DNA of 64,000 nt, from assembly GCA_001800975.1 (NCBI GenBank), contig MGWK01000053.1:1-64000 (forward strand), given 5' to 3'. The notes under the pieces are model-generated. The model saw only the letters and a list, made by a program, of their open reading frames with translations. It searched no databases and was not told the DNA's origin. This stretch comes from Flavobacteria bacterium RIFCSPLOWO2_12_FULL_35_11 (GTDB taxonomy: Bacteria; Bacteroidota; Bacteroidia; Flavobacteriales; Flavobacteriaceae). Below, one piece after another: positions 26,848 to 35,691 of the stretch. Position 1 is the stretch's first letter. Every line of letters begins with the position of its first letter. A program made the position numbers and the translations under genes.

Positions 26848-27636
26848 CTATTTTATTCCTTCAGGTATTTCACAAATTGGTATTGGAATCATTTTATGTT
26901 TGTTTGCCAAATTTCTTTTCATGAAAATAGCAAAGACTTCTTTTTTTCTGTCGCTAAAATCGGTGATTTTTTTGCCGAGTTCAACCTGTTTCATCGCCCA
27001 TTCCAACTCGTCATAACTTGCGCCAATCTGGTCTTCATCGGTTCGGCTGTCACCAAATAAACCATCGGTTGGTTTGGCTATTTGTATGGAATCTGGAACG
27101 CCCAAAAATTTCGCAATTTCATAAACCTCAGATTTCATCAAATCGGCGATCGGACTTATATCTACGCCGCCATCGCCGTATTTTGTGAAAAATCCCACGC
27201 CATAATCTTCTACTTTATTTCCTGTTCCCGCCACCAAATAACCTCGAATTCCAGCAAAATAATACAAAGTGGTCATTCGTAAACGAGCACGGGTATTTGC
27301 CAATGACAAGTTTACGGCATCCAAATTGCCATCAGTTGGAACCGCAGTTTTAAATTCTTCAAAAGTTGCCGTTAAATTTATTTCTTCGGAAGTGACGTTT
27401 TCAAAGTTATTTTTAAGCTGTTCAATATGTTCTTTTCCTCTTGAAATCTGATTTTTATCTTGATGGATTGGCATTTCCACACACAAAACAGGAAAGCCTG
27501 TCCTGGCGCAAAGCGTTGAAGTGACCGCAGAATCTATACCGCCTGAAATGCCAATCACAAAACCATTTACGTTCGATTTTTCGGCATATTCCTTTAACCA
27601 ACTTACAATATATTCTACAACTTTTTCGGCGTTCAT
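26848..27636 (-). CDS. nadE: NAD+ synthase
   Basis: The 262-residue single-domain enzyme carries the ATP pyrophosphatase loop GISGGIDSA at residues 29-37 and lacks the glutaminase domain, so it is the ammonia-using form or takes ammonia from elsewhere. Other family motifs are ARLRMTTLYYFA, VAGTGNKVEDYGVGFFTKYGD, and SPIADLMKSEVYE. It makes NAD+ from nicotinic acid adenine dinucleotide. It is divergent from gldB. Confidence 0.96.
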   Translation of the reverse strand: MNAEKVVEYIVSWLKEYAEKSNVNGFVIGISGGIDSAVTSTLCARTGFPVLCVEMPIHQDKNQISRGKEHIEQLKNNFENVTSEEINLTATFEEFKTAVPTDGNLDAVNLSLANTRARLRMTTLYYFAGIRGYLVAGTGNKVEDYGVGFFTKYGDGGVDISPIADLMKSEVYEIAKFLGVPDSIQIAKPTDGLFGDSRTDEDQIGASYDELEWAMKQVELGKKITDFSDRKKEVFAIFMKRNLANKHKMIPIPICEIPEGIK

Positions 27637-27695
27637 AATTAATTTAATTTAGTAATTTTGACGTTTTAATCAAAGAAGTGTAAATATAGAAATTA

Positions 27696-28652
27696 ATGAA
27701 CAGACTTTTAATTCTTGCAATTGTTTTATTCTTATCAGTTTCCTGTAAAAAAGAAATTGCAAAAAAAGTTGATGTGTCAAATATTAAGGTCACGGTTTCA
27801 GTAAATAGGTTTGAGCAAAAATTCTATGAAGCCGATGAAACAACGCTTCCAGAATTAAAAAATGAATTCCCTTATTTGTTTCCCGTCCAAAATGACAGCG
27901 TTTGGCTGAATAAAATGAAGGATGAGGAAGAAAGGGAATTGTATAATAAGTCACAAGAAGTTTTTGGAGATTTTGAAAATGAAAAAAAACAAATAGAAGA
28001 CCTGTTTAAACACGTAAAATATTACAATCCCAATTTTGAAGCTCCGAAAATAATTACGTTAATCACAAACCTGGATTACCAGAACAAGATTGTTTATGCC
28101 GATAGTTTGCTGTTTGTTTCGTTGGATATGTATTTGGGGAAAAGCAGTGAAGTATATCAGGATTTTCCGGTTTATTTATCGCAAAACTTTGATAAATCCC
28201 AATTGGTTGTTGACATGGCCAGTGCCATAAGTGATCGCTATTTTACGGCAGCCAAAAGTCGGCAGTTTTTGGATATGGTGATTGGCGCAGGCAAAAAAAT
28301 GCACATGGTTGACAGCTATCTGCCTTCGGTTGCTGATGCTCAAAAAATAGGATATAGCGAAACGGAATATGCCTGGGCAAAGGCCAATGAAGCCCAAATT
28401 TGGAAATATTTTATAGAGGATAAGGTGCTTTACAGCACCGATTCAAAATTAGTTGATCGCTTTATGGCAGTTGCGCCATTTTCAAAATTTTATATCGATA
28501 TTGATAAAGATTCTCCCGGCAGAATAGGAGTTTGGCTGGGCTGGCAAATTGTGCGAGCCTATATGAATAATAATGAGGTAACTTTACAGCAACTTTTGCA
28601 AACTGATGCGGAAGAAATATTTAAAAAATCAAAATATAAACCAAAAAAATAA
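27696..28652 (+). CDS. gldB: Gliding motility lipoprotein GldB
   Basis: The 318-residue protein has a lipoprotein signal with cysteine at residue 17 (ILAIVLFLSVSC). The body has the marks seen in GldB: FEQKFYEAD, ITNLDYQNKIVYADSLLFVSLDMYLG and RIGVWLGWQIVRAYM. In Flavobacterium johnsoniae GldB is needed for gliding. It lies in the cell envelope; its biochemical job is unknown. A TAATTTTG box lies at 27653-27660. Its stop overlaps the gldC start by one base (TAATG), so they are coupled. Confidence 0.94.
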   Translation: MNRLLILAIVLFLSVSCKKEIAKKVDVSNIKVTVSVNRFEQKFYEADETTLPELKNEFPYLFPVQNDSVWLNKMKDEEERELYNKSQEVFGDFENEKKQIEDLFKHVKYYNPNFEAPKIITLITNLDYQNKIVYADSLLFVSLDMYLGKSSEVYQDFPVYLSQNFDKSQLVVDMASAISDRYFTAAKSRQFLDMVIGAGKKMHMVDSYLPSVADAQKIGYSETEYAWAKANEAQIWKYFIEDKVLYSTDSKLVDRFMAVAPFSKFYIDIDKDSPGRIGVWLGWQIVRAYMNNNEVTLQQLLQTDAEEIFKKSKYKPKK

Positions 28653-28993
28653 TGGCAGTAGTACAAACATCAAAAATTGAATTTATTGTGGGCTTAGATG
28701 AAAACAAAGTCCCTGAAGCAATAAACTGGACAGCCGATGACGGCGAAATTAAAAATGAGAAAGCAAAAGCACTGATGATTTCCGTTTGGAATCCTGAAAA
28801 AAAAGAAACACTTCGAATGGATTTGTGGACAAAAGATATGCCGATTGATGAAATGAAACAATTTTTTCATGAAACCTTGGTTTCTATGGCCACTTCATTT
28901 GACCGTGCAACAAATGACCATAAAATGAGTGCCACGATGCTTGATTTCTGTGATTATTTTGCTGAAAAGCTGGAGTTGAAGAAAAAGTTATAA
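28652..28993 (+). CDS. gldC: Gliding motility protein GldC
   Basis: The 113-residue protein has no signal peptide and reads IEFIVGLDENKVPEAINWTADDGE near the start in family style, with SVWNPEKKETLRMDLWTKDMPIDEM next. GldC is a small, probably cytoplasmic protein that makes gliding more efficient in F. johnsoniae and is not absolutely required. It overlaps gldB by one base. Confidence 0.94.
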   Translation: MAVVQTSKIEFIVGLDENKVPEAINWTADDGEIKNEKAKALMISVWNPEKKETLRMDLWTKDMPIDEMKQFFHETLVSMATSFDRATNDHKMSATMLDFCDYFAEKLELKKKL

Positions 28994-28998
28994 GTTGA

Positions 28999-29095
28999 AA
29001 TGTTGAATTGTTTATTTGTCGAATCGTTTAGTTTTTACTAACTTGAAACTTGAAGCTGCAAACCTTTTCCCAAACCAACAACTAAAAACTAGCAA
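28999..29095. repeat. Low-complexity intergenic repeat between gldC and folK-dNK
   Basis: The interval between two convergent genes is built from near-repeats such as TTGAAACTTGAAG and CCAACAACTAAAAACTAGC. It shares AAACCAACAACTAAA (29072-29086) with aroA at 18407-18421. It also has GTTTATTTGT, a word shared with the interval at 34187. Confidence 0.5.
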
Positions 29096-30223
29096 CTAAT
29101 CCACGTTTTTTATAAGCGCTATAATTTCTTTGTATGCTGCAGGATTGTTCAAAAAATCTTTTTTGGAAACATCAATAATGAGGGTCTTCAGATTTTTTTC
29201 GGTTTTAATAAAACTCGAATAGCCTTGGTGAATTTTATCTAAATATTCCGGAGCGATATTTTGTTCATATTCCCGCCCTCTTTTTTTGATATTTTGAATT
29301 AATTGAGGCGTATCCTGATAAAGATAAATGTATAAATCGGGTTTTGAGATTTCTTTGTACATAATGTCGAACATCTTTCTGTACAAATAAAATTCATCTT
29401 TTTGCAAAGTGACTTGCGCAAAAATAAGCGACTTAAAGATGTAATAATCCGAAACAATAAAGTTTTTAAACAAATCAAACTGCGCCAAATCATCTGAAAG
29501 TTGCGAATACCTGTCGGCCAAAAAACTCATTTCCAACGGAAAAGCATAACGATCGTTGTCCTCGTAAAATTTTGGTAAAAAAGGATTGTCAGCAAAGCGT
29601 TCCAATATAATTTTCGCATTAAAATCTTCGGCAATCATCGTGGCAAGTGTTGTTTTACCTGAGCCAATATTTCCTTCAATGGCAATATAATTAAACTTTT
29701 CAGCAAGAGAAACCGGTCTTTTAAGCGTGAAGGACGTTTTTTCAACAGGACTGTTATCGGTGCAATTTTCCAAACAGGTTTGTATGCGTTGTTTTGTGAT
29801 TGGATGCATCAAATTAGGTGCGATTTCTGCCAAAGGAACCAACACAAACTTTCTGTTTAGCATGTCTTTATGAGGCACAATCAACTCTTTTGAAAAAATA
29901 ATTTCCGTGTCAAAAAGCAACACGTCAATGTCAATAATTCTTGCTTTATAACCTGCTTCAGAAGTTCTGGTTCTGCCAAGTGAATGTTCAATTTCATGAA
30001 TGGCTTTTAGCAGCTTTTCAGGGTTTAAACTTGTCGCAATTTGGATGCAGATATTTAGAAAATCATCACTTATAAAACCCCAGGATTCCGTTTTGTACAC
30101 TGAGGAAATCTTCACCACCGAACCTATTTTTTCTGCAATTAAATCAACAGCCTGCTGTAAATTTTCAAGCTTGTTTCCCTGGTTGCTTCCCAACGATAAA
30201 TATGTAGGTCTTAATATTTGCAT
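29096..30223 (-). CDS. Bifunctional HPPK - deoxynucleoside kinase fusion
   Basis: The 375-residue protein joins two enzymes. Residues 1-160 are 6-hydroxymethyl-7,8-dihydropterin pyrophosphokinase (YLSLGSNQGNKLENL, SVYKTESWG, then ARIIDIDVLLF and VPHKDMLNRKFVLVPLAEI). Residues 175-375 are a deoxynucleoside kinase (P-loop EGNIGSGKT near 183-191, later KRGREYEQNI). The N-terminal half makes the pterin pyrophosphate for folate; the C-terminal half phosphorylates a deoxynucleoside. Both halves look complete. A separate single-domain dNK is at 58871. The fusion ties folate supply to nucleotide salvage and is, to my knowledge, a feature of Flavobacteriia. Confidence 0.93.
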   Translation of the reverse strand: MQILRPTYLSLGSNQGNKLENLQQAVDLIAEKIGSVVKISSVYKTESWGFISDDFLNICIQIATSLNPEKLLKAIHEIEHSLGRTRTSEAGYKARIIDIDVLLFDTEIIFSKELIVPHKDMLNRKFVLVPLAEIAPNLMHPITKQRIQTCLENCTDNSPVEKTSFTLKRPVSLAEKFNYIAIEGNIGSGKTTLATMIAEDFNAKIILERFADNPFLPKFYEDNDRYAFPLEMSFLADRYSQLSDDLAQFDLFKNFIVSDYYIFKSLIFAQVTLQKDEFYLYRKMFDIMYKEISKPDLYIYLYQDTPQLIQNIKKRGREYEQNIAPEYLDKIHQGYSSFIKTEKNLKTLIIDVSKKDFLNNPAAYKEIIALIKNVD

Positions 30224-30327
30224 AAAGTGAATGCAAAGAAAAGAAAAGTATCAGATAAATACATATCTTTGCGCTTCAATTTATAAACATTTATAAACTT
30301 TTTTTGTATTCATAATTCAAGCTTAAC

Positions 30328-32082
30328 ATGAAATTTTTAGGAAATTTAATCGCATCTATTCTTGGGACTCTAATTGCATTGGGCATTATTTTCCTTTTAT
30401 TAATTGTAATTGCCATGGCTGTGGGCGAAGCTGAAAAAGTGGAGGTTACAAGCAATTCGGTTTTGGAAATTAAATTGGATGGTGTTGTGAAAGACTACGC
30501 GCCAAAAGGCACCGATTTACTTGATGAATTTTTTGCGTTAAGCGATGAAAAAATGGGTTTGAATGAAATTATCAATGCCATTGAAAATGCCAAGAATGAT
30601 GAAAATATTGCAGGAATAAGCATCAATACGCTTGATGTAAATGCAGGGATTTCTCAAACCCAGGCGATCAGAAATAAATTGGAGGAATTTAAGGAATCCG
30701 GTAAATTTGTGATGGCCTACGGAGATGTTTACAACCAGAAATCATATTACTTAGGTTCTGTGGCCGATTCTATTTTTATGAATCCTTTAGGTGAAATCGA
30801 TTTTAAGGGCCTGTCTTCCGAAGTGTTGTTTTTTAAGGATTTACAGGATAAAACCGGCGTGAAATTGGAAGTGATCAGACATGGAAAATACAAAAGTGCC
30901 GTTGAGCCATTTCTGTACAATAAAATGAGTGATGAGAATAGAGAACAAATTACTACATTTTTACAGTCTATTTGGGGTGAATTGTTAGCTGATATCTCAA
31001 AAAGCAGAAATAAAACAATTGCCGAACTCAATGCTGTTGCCGATAATTTATGGGCACGAAACGCAACTTTGGCAGTTAAAAATAAGATTGTTGATGCCGC
31101 TGTTTATTTAGATGAATATGAAACCAAATTAAAAATGGCTTCAGGTATTTCAACGGATGATGAATTGTCAATAATTACGCTTTCTGATTATATTTCTACA
31201 GGAAAAGGTCGGATTATTTCAAGTGCCACCAATAAAATTGCCGTAATATATGCACAAGGTGAAATCATGTATGGCAAAGGAAATGAAGATTATATTGGAC
31301 AGGAATTAATCATAGAAGCCCTGCGTAAAGCAAGAAAAGACAGCAATGTAAAAGCAATTGTATTGCGGATAAATTCACCGGGAGGAAGCGCATTGGCTTC
31401 AGAATTAATATGGCGCGAATTGGAATTGACCAAAAAAGAACTTCCGTTGGTGGTTTCCATGGGAGATGTTGCGGCTTCTGGAGGCTATTATATCGCTTGT
31501 AATGCGGATAGAATTTTTGCGGAACCTACCACTATTTCGGGGTCAATCGGTGTTTTTGGAGCAATCCCAAATATGAGCAAGTTGGCAGATAATATCGGTA
31601 TAAATGCCGAGCAGGTGAGCACCAATAAAAGTCCAAATTACAGTCTTTTTGAACCAATCTCTGATGAGTTCAGAACGGTAACCACAGAAGGCGTTGAAGA
31701 TATTTACACTGCGTTTGTGGCCAGGGTTTCTGCTGGAAGAAATATGAGTGTTCAGGCAGTTGACAGTATTGCTCAAGGCCGAGTTTGGTCGGGAGTGGAT
31801 GCTTTACAAAATGGCTTGGTTGATGAGTTGGGGGATTTGGATGATGCCATAAGTTATGCAGCTGAATTGGCTGCAATTGTTGAATATAAAGTGCGTAATT
31901 ACCCAGATTATAAATTGGATTTAGGAGAGAAATTAAGCAGTTTTCCTTTCATGAAATCAAAAGAAAAAGCAATGATTGAAGCATTGGGATTGGAAAATTA
32001 TAAAACATACCAAACCATCAAACAATTTTCAGAATTAAAAGGAATGCAGGCAAGAATGCCTTTTGTATTGGAAATAAAATAA
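30328..32082 (+). CDS. sppA: Signal peptide peptidase SppA, 67K type
   Basis: The 584-residue protein has one N-terminal membrane helix (ILGTLIALGIIFLLLIVIAM) and two tandem S49 domains. The catalytic lysine is in GKYKSAVEP (residue 189) and the serine in GDVAASGGYYIA (residue 384), placed in the first and second halves as in E. coli SppA. It degrades leftover signal peptides in the inner membrane. A TATCTTTG box at 30265-30272 may be its -7 element. It converges on folA with only 8 bases between stops. Confidence 0.95.
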   Translation: MKFLGNLIASILGTLIALGIIFLLLIVIAMAVGEAEKVEVTSNSVLEIKLDGVVKDYAPKGTDLLDEFFALSDEKMGLNEIINAIENAKNDENIAGISINTLDVNAGISQTQAIRNKLEEFKESGKFVMAYGDVYNQKSYYLGSVADSIFMNPLGEIDFKGLSSEVLFFKDLQDKTGVKLEVIRHGKYKSAVEPFLYNKMSDENREQITTFLQSIWGELLADISKSRNKTIAELNAVADNLWARNATLAVKNKIVDAAVYLDEYETKLKMASGISTDDELSIITLSDYISTGKGRIISSATNKIAVIYAQGEIMYGKGNEDYIGQELIIEALRKARKDSNVKAIVLRINSPGGSALASELIWRELELTKKELPLVVSMGDVAASGGYYIACNADRIFAEPTTISGSIGVFGAIPNMSKLADNIGINAEQVSTNKSPNYSLFEPISDEFRTVTTEGVEDIYTAFVARVSAGRNMSVQAVDSIAQGRVWSGVDALQNGLVDELGDLDDAISYAAELAAIVEYKVRNYPDYKLDLGEKLSSFPFMKSKEKAMIEALGLENYKTYQTIKQFSELKGMQARMPFVLEIK

Positions 32083-32090
32083 TACAGGTA

Positions 32091-32576
32091 TTAAATGCGC
32101 TCGAAGGTAACAAAGCTGTAATCGTATTTGTTATTTTCGTCGGCTTTAAAATCTTCTCGTGAAGTTTCTTTCCAGATTGTTTTGTCAATTTCAGGAAAAA
32201 AAACATCCGCATCAAATTGATGGTGAACAAAAGTCACGTCGAGTTTGTCGGTAAATGGCAATGCTTGTTTGTAAATTTCTGCGCCTCCTAAAATAAACGG
32301 ATTTTCATCTTCTTTTGCGGCTGTTTCAAGTGCTTCTTTTAAAGAATTTACCACAACACAGCCTTCAGTTTTGTAATTTTTATCACGGGTAATAAGGATA
32401 TTGGTTCTGTTTGGAAGCGGTTTTCCCAGTGATTCAAATGTTTTTCGCCCCATAATAACAACGTGGTTTAAGGTCGTTTTTTTGAACCGCTTTAAATCGC
32501 CCGGTAAATGCCAAATAAGTTGGTTGTCTTTGCCCAAGGCATTATTCTCTGCTATGGCGGCTATAATGGTTACCAT
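32091..32576 (-). CDS. folA: Dihydrofolate reductase
   Basis: The 161-residue protein has the DHFR marks IAAIAENNALGKDNQLIWHLPGDLKRF, IMGRKTFESLGKPLPNR and FILGGAEIYKQALP. It reduces dihydrofolate to tetrahydrofolate and so completes the cycle with thymidylate synthase at 33350. Its start codon lies inside the 3' end of the upstream 2TM gene (7-base overlap), so the two are translationally coupled. Confidence 0.97.
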   Translation of the reverse strand: MVTIIAAIAENNALGKDNQLIWHLPGDLKRFKKTTLNHVVIMGRKTFESLGKPLPNRTNILITRDKNYKTEGCVVVNSLKEALETAAKEDENPFILGGAEIYKQALPFTDKLDVTFVHHQFDADVFFPEIDKTIWKETSREDFKADENNKYDYSFVTFERI

Positions 32577-32995
32577 TCTTCTGATGCGTTGTCAAGATCG
32601 CTCTCTTTTCTATCCTTTTCGAAATTATAAAGTTCTTGTGCTTTTTCAGCTTTTAAAGCAGCTTCATTGGCCATTTCTTTTTCTAATTGTGCAATTCTCA
32701 ATTCTTGCTTCTGGATTAATTTTTCGGTTTGGATGCGCTCCCATTCTTTTCCCATAAAGCGATTGGTGACGAATACATTGATAAAATGCAATACAAAAAA
32801 GAAAAACCATAGGGTTATGGCCCAAACAAACCAATTTTCAACAACCGCTTCACCTACCTTTAAAATTTTGTTAAGCAGTATTAAAAATATAGCGCCAACC
32901 ATAAACACTATAAAATGATAATAGAGTCTTTTCTTTTGTGTTGTGCGATTTCGTGCATTTTCATACAACTCATGTTGTTCTTTTATGGCATCCAT
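32570..32995 (-). CDS. 2TM domain protein
   Basis: The 141-residue protein has a short N-terminal helix (ENARNRTTQKKRLYYHF), two membrane segments (about 26-46 and 55-77), the family motif FVTNRFMGKEWERIQTEKLI after the second, and a charged coiled-coil tail (about 95-141). This is the 2TM family of Bacteroidota, of unknown function. It overlaps folA by 7 bases and starts 2 bases after the stop of the small gene upstream. Confidence 0.85.
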   Translation of the reverse strand: MDAIKEQHELYENARNRTTQKKRLYYHFIVFMVGAIFLILLNKILKVGEAVVENWFVWAITLWFFFFVLHFINVFVTNRFMGKEWERIQTEKLIQKQELRIAQLEKEMANEAALKAEKAQELYNFEKDRKESDLDNASEEW

Positions 32996-32997
32996 AA

Positions 32998-33210
32998 TTA
33001 CATGTTTTTAACCCATTCTTTAATATAGGCGGTGAAATCTTCCGTTTCATTTGCGTTCTCTTGTTGCAACTTTTCATTGGCCAATTCCAAAAACTTTGAA
33101 ATGTTTTTATCGGAAGTGTTAAAAAGACCTTCAAGGGATTTTAATAGTTCAAGATCATCAATTTCAATGATTCTTTTAATGATGGCGATTTTTAGTTTAG
33201 GTGCATTCAT
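32998..33210 (-). CDS. Small acidic helical protein, unknown function
   Basis: I do not recognise this 70-residue protein. It is mostly helical and charged (KIAIIKRIIEIDDLELLKSL, later FLELANEKLQQENANE) with no signal peptide or membrane segment, and it resembles short antitoxin-like proteins only in size and composition. It lies between thyA and the 2TM-folA pair on the same strand, with 2 bases to the 2TM start, so it is probably in their operon. Confidence 0.7.
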   Translation of the reverse strand: MNAPKLKIAIIKRIIEIDDLELLKSLEGLFNTSDKNISKFLELANEKLQQENANETEDFTAYIKEWVKNM

Positions 33211-33349
33211 TTTTCTTTTTTTTATGAAGCTTAAATATATTAAATGTTTTACAAACAGTTTATTAAAGGATTATTAATTTTTCAATGATTTCCATAGATT
33301 ATTTGTTGCCAAGTTAATTTTTCTTAACGCAGTGGTTTATTTTTTAATG

Positions 33350-34174
33350 CTAGACAGCAACATCTCCTTTAATATGGGGATGTGGATTATAATTCACTAA
33401 GTTAAAATCTTCGAAAGTAAAATCGAAGATGTTTTTCACTGATGGATTAATTTCCATTTTAGGCAACGCTTTGAGCGTTCTGGATAATTGCAAATTAATT
33501 TGGTCAGCATGGTTGCTGTAAATATGCGCATCACCAAAAGTATGGATAAAATCACCCGGTTTTAAATCGCAAACTTGGGCTACCATCATCGTGAATAAGG
33601 CATAGGAAGCAATGTTAAAAGGCACGCCTAAAAAAATGTCGGCGCTACGCTGGTACAATTGGCAGGATAATTTTCCGTCGGCCACATAAAATTGAAAAAA
33701 GGCATGACACGGAGGTAAAGCGGCTTTTCCGTTGGATACGTTTTCTGAAAATGATAAAGAAGTATCAGGTAAAACACTTGGATTCCAGGCTGAAACCAGC
33801 ATTCTTCTGCTGTCCGGATTTGTTTTGATGGTTTGGATTAATTCAGAAATCTGATCGATGCCTTCGCTATTCCAGTTACGCCATTGATGTCCGTAAACCG
33901 GACCTAGATCACCATTTTCATTCGCCCAGGCATCCCATATTTTCACCCCATTTTCATTCAAATATTGAATATTGGTGTCACCTTTTAAAAACCATAACAA
34001 TTCATAAATAATAGATTTTAAATGTAGTTTTTTTGTGGTTAACATAGGAAATCCTTCACTTAAATCAAATCGCATCTGATAGCCAAATACACTTTTTGTT
34101 CCGGTTCCTGTTCTGTCTTCTTTGAGCGTTCCTTTATCTTGAACGTATTTAATTAAGTCTAGATATTGTTTCAT
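33350..34174 (-). CDS. thyA: Thymidylate synthase
   Basis: The 274-residue enzyme is complete: [30 protein letters not shown], the catalytic cysteine in [12 protein letters not shown] (near residue 154), [18 protein letters not shown] and HIYSNHADQ. It methylates dUMP to dTMP with methylene-tetrahydrofolate, leaving dihydrofolate for FolA. It stands 112 bases downstream of a nucleoside transporter gene in the same direction, with a terminator in between. Confidence 0.98.
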   Translation of the reverse strand: MKQYLDLIKYVQDKGTLKEDRTGTGTKSVFGYQMRFDLSEGFPMLTTKKLHLKSIIYELLWFLKGDTNIQYLNENGVKIWDAWANENGDLGPVYGHQWRNWNSEGIDQISELIQTIKTNPDSRRMLVSAWNPSVLPDTSLSFSENVSNGKAALPPCHAFFQFYVADGKLSCQLYQRSADIFLGVPFNIASYALFTMMVAQVCDLKPGDFIHTFGDAHIYSNHADQINLQLSRTLKALPKMEINPSVKNIFDFTFEDFNLVNYNPHPHIKGDVAV

Positions 34175-34186
34175 TACGTATTTATA

Positions 34187-34209
34187 TGTTTAGACGTTTA
34201 TTTGTTTAG
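34187..34209 (-). repeat. Dispersed 23-bp AT-rich repeat, copy A
   Basis: On the minus strand this reads CTAAACAAATAAACGTCTAA and on to ACA. It matches 37424-37446 at 21 of 23 positions. Both copies are non-coding, between minus-strand genes. Confidence 0.6.
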
Positions 34210-34253
34210 TATTAAACAAGACAACATGCTATTTCTTATTTAAGACATTAATC

Positions 34254-34273
34254 AAAAATTCCCCCTTCGGGGG
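34254..34273 (-). terminator. Terminator after the nucleoside transporter gene
   Basis: CCCCC/GGGGG with loop TTC (34261-34273) is followed on the minus strand by AATTTTT. The sequence around it (CCCTAGCCCCCGAAGGGGG) resembles a non-coding element often seen after Bacteroidota genes. Confidence 0.75.
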
Positions 34274-34285
34274 CTAGGGAGCTTT

Positions 34286-35680
34286 TTACCCAATAATCAT
34301 TCCTGCAATTGTTGCTGAAAGTAAAGAAGCGATTGAACCGCCAATAACGGCTTTTAATCCAAACTCCGACAATGTTTTTCTTTGGCCAGGTGCCAAGGAG
34401 CCAATTCCTCCTATTTGAATGCCGATTGAGGCAAAGTTGGCAAAACCGCACAACATATAAGTTGCCATAATGACCGATTTGTTATACGTAAGATGGGTTA
34501 CATTGGCCATGTTTTTTAACTCTGCCAATTGAATATATCCCACAAACTCGCTTGCGGCCAATTTTACGCCCAACAATTGTCCCATCAACATCATATCCTC
34601 CCTCGCAACGCCAATTATCCACATTAATGGCGCAAAAATAGTTCCTAAAATAGATTCCAAAGAAAATTTTTGATAAGGAGTATAGGCAGCAATCCAGTCA
34701 TTTAAATAGGTCACAGAACCAATCCATCCCAAAATGCCGTTTAACATAGCAATTAAAGCCACAAAAACTAACAACATAGCGGCAACATTGGCTGCTAATT
34801 TTAAGCCTTCCGTGGTTCCGTTGGCGATGGCGTCTAAAATATTTGAACCAATTTTTTCTTGGGAAACATTCACGTCGGTATTTATTTCTTCCGTTTGCGG
34901 ATACAACATTTTTGAGATTACGATCGCTCCGGGAGCTGCCATTACTGATGCCGCCAACAAATGTTTGGCAAATTGGAGTCGTAATACGGGGTCGTTTCCT
35001 CCTAAAAATCCGATGTAAGCGGCCAAAACACCACCGGCAACAGTAGCCATTCCGCCAATCATCACCAATAATATTTCTGAACGGTTCATTCGTTCCAAAT
35101 AGGCTTTAATCATTAAAGGAGCTTCCGTTTGGCCTAAAAAGATATTCCCGGCAACCGATAAACTTTCAGCACCTGAAATTTTCAATAATTTGGTCAATAC
35201 CAACGCCATTCCCTTTACAATAATTTGTATAACTCCCAAATAAAACAACAAGGATGTTAATGCAGAAAAGAAGATAATGGTAGGCAAAATTTGAAATACA
35301 AATATAAATCCGAAGGATTCAATATTCATTAAACCACCAAATAAAAACTGACTTCCGGCAGCGGTGAAATCTAAAATATTGGTAAAAATTCCACCAACAA
35401 ATTCGAATATTCGCTGAACAAAAGGCACTTTTAAAACACCAATTCCAATAAGCAATTGGGCAGTTAAACCTGCGCCAACTGTTTTCCAGTTAATGGCTTT
35501 GCGGTTATTGCTGAGCAAATAGGAAATAAGAATTAAAGATACCATTCCCAAAGCCCCGCGCCATAGTGAAGTTGTCGAGAATCCTTGGTTGTCAATAATG
35601 GTGTTTTGGATGGTTTCTTGTGCGTTTGTTGAAAAAATACTGAAGAAGCAAAGGGTAGCTAAGCTTATTTTTTTTACCAT
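34286..35680 (-). CDS. Concentrative nucleoside transporter (CNT/NupC family)
   Basis: The 464-residue protein begins with a cleavable-looking signal (MVKKISLATLCFFSIFSTNA) and then about ten membrane segments. CNT marks include GNIFLGQTEAPLMIKAYL, SEILLVMIGGMATVAGGVLAAY and CGFANFASIGIQIGGIGSLA. It would import nucleosides with sodium or protons across the inner membrane. It lies in a minus-strand series with thyA and a bifunctional nuclease gene (11 bases upstream), so it may feed nucleoside salvage with the kinases of this window. Confidence 0.93.
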   Translation of the reverse strand: MVKKISLATLCFFSIFSTNAQETIQNTIIDNQGFSTTSLWRGALGMVSLILISYLLSNNRKAINWKTVGAGLTAQLLIGIGVLKVPFVQRIFEFVGGIFTNILDFTAAGSQFLFGGLMNIESFGFIFVFQILPTIIFFSALTSLLFYLGVIQIIVKGMALVLTKLLKISGAESLSVAGNIFLGQTEAPLMIKAYLERMNRSEILLVMIGGMATVAGGVLAAYIGFLGGNDPVLRLQFAKHLLAASVMAAPGAIVISKMLYPQTEEINTDVNVSQEKIGSNILDAIANGTTEGLKLAANVAAMLLVFVALIAMLNGILGWIGSVTYLNDWIAAYTPYQKFSLESILGTIFAPLMWIIGVAREDMMLMGQLLGVKLAASEFVGYIQLAELKNMANVTHLTYNKSVIMATYMLCGFANFASIGIQIGGIGSLAPGQRKTLSEFGLKAVIGGSIASLLSATIAGMIIG

Positions 35681-35691
35681 AAAGTAGGTTG

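Noticed and set aside
32998-33210. Type II antitoxin call for the 70-residue protein
   Set aside because: There is no toxin-like partner next to it and no DNA-binding motif; similarity is only in size and charge.
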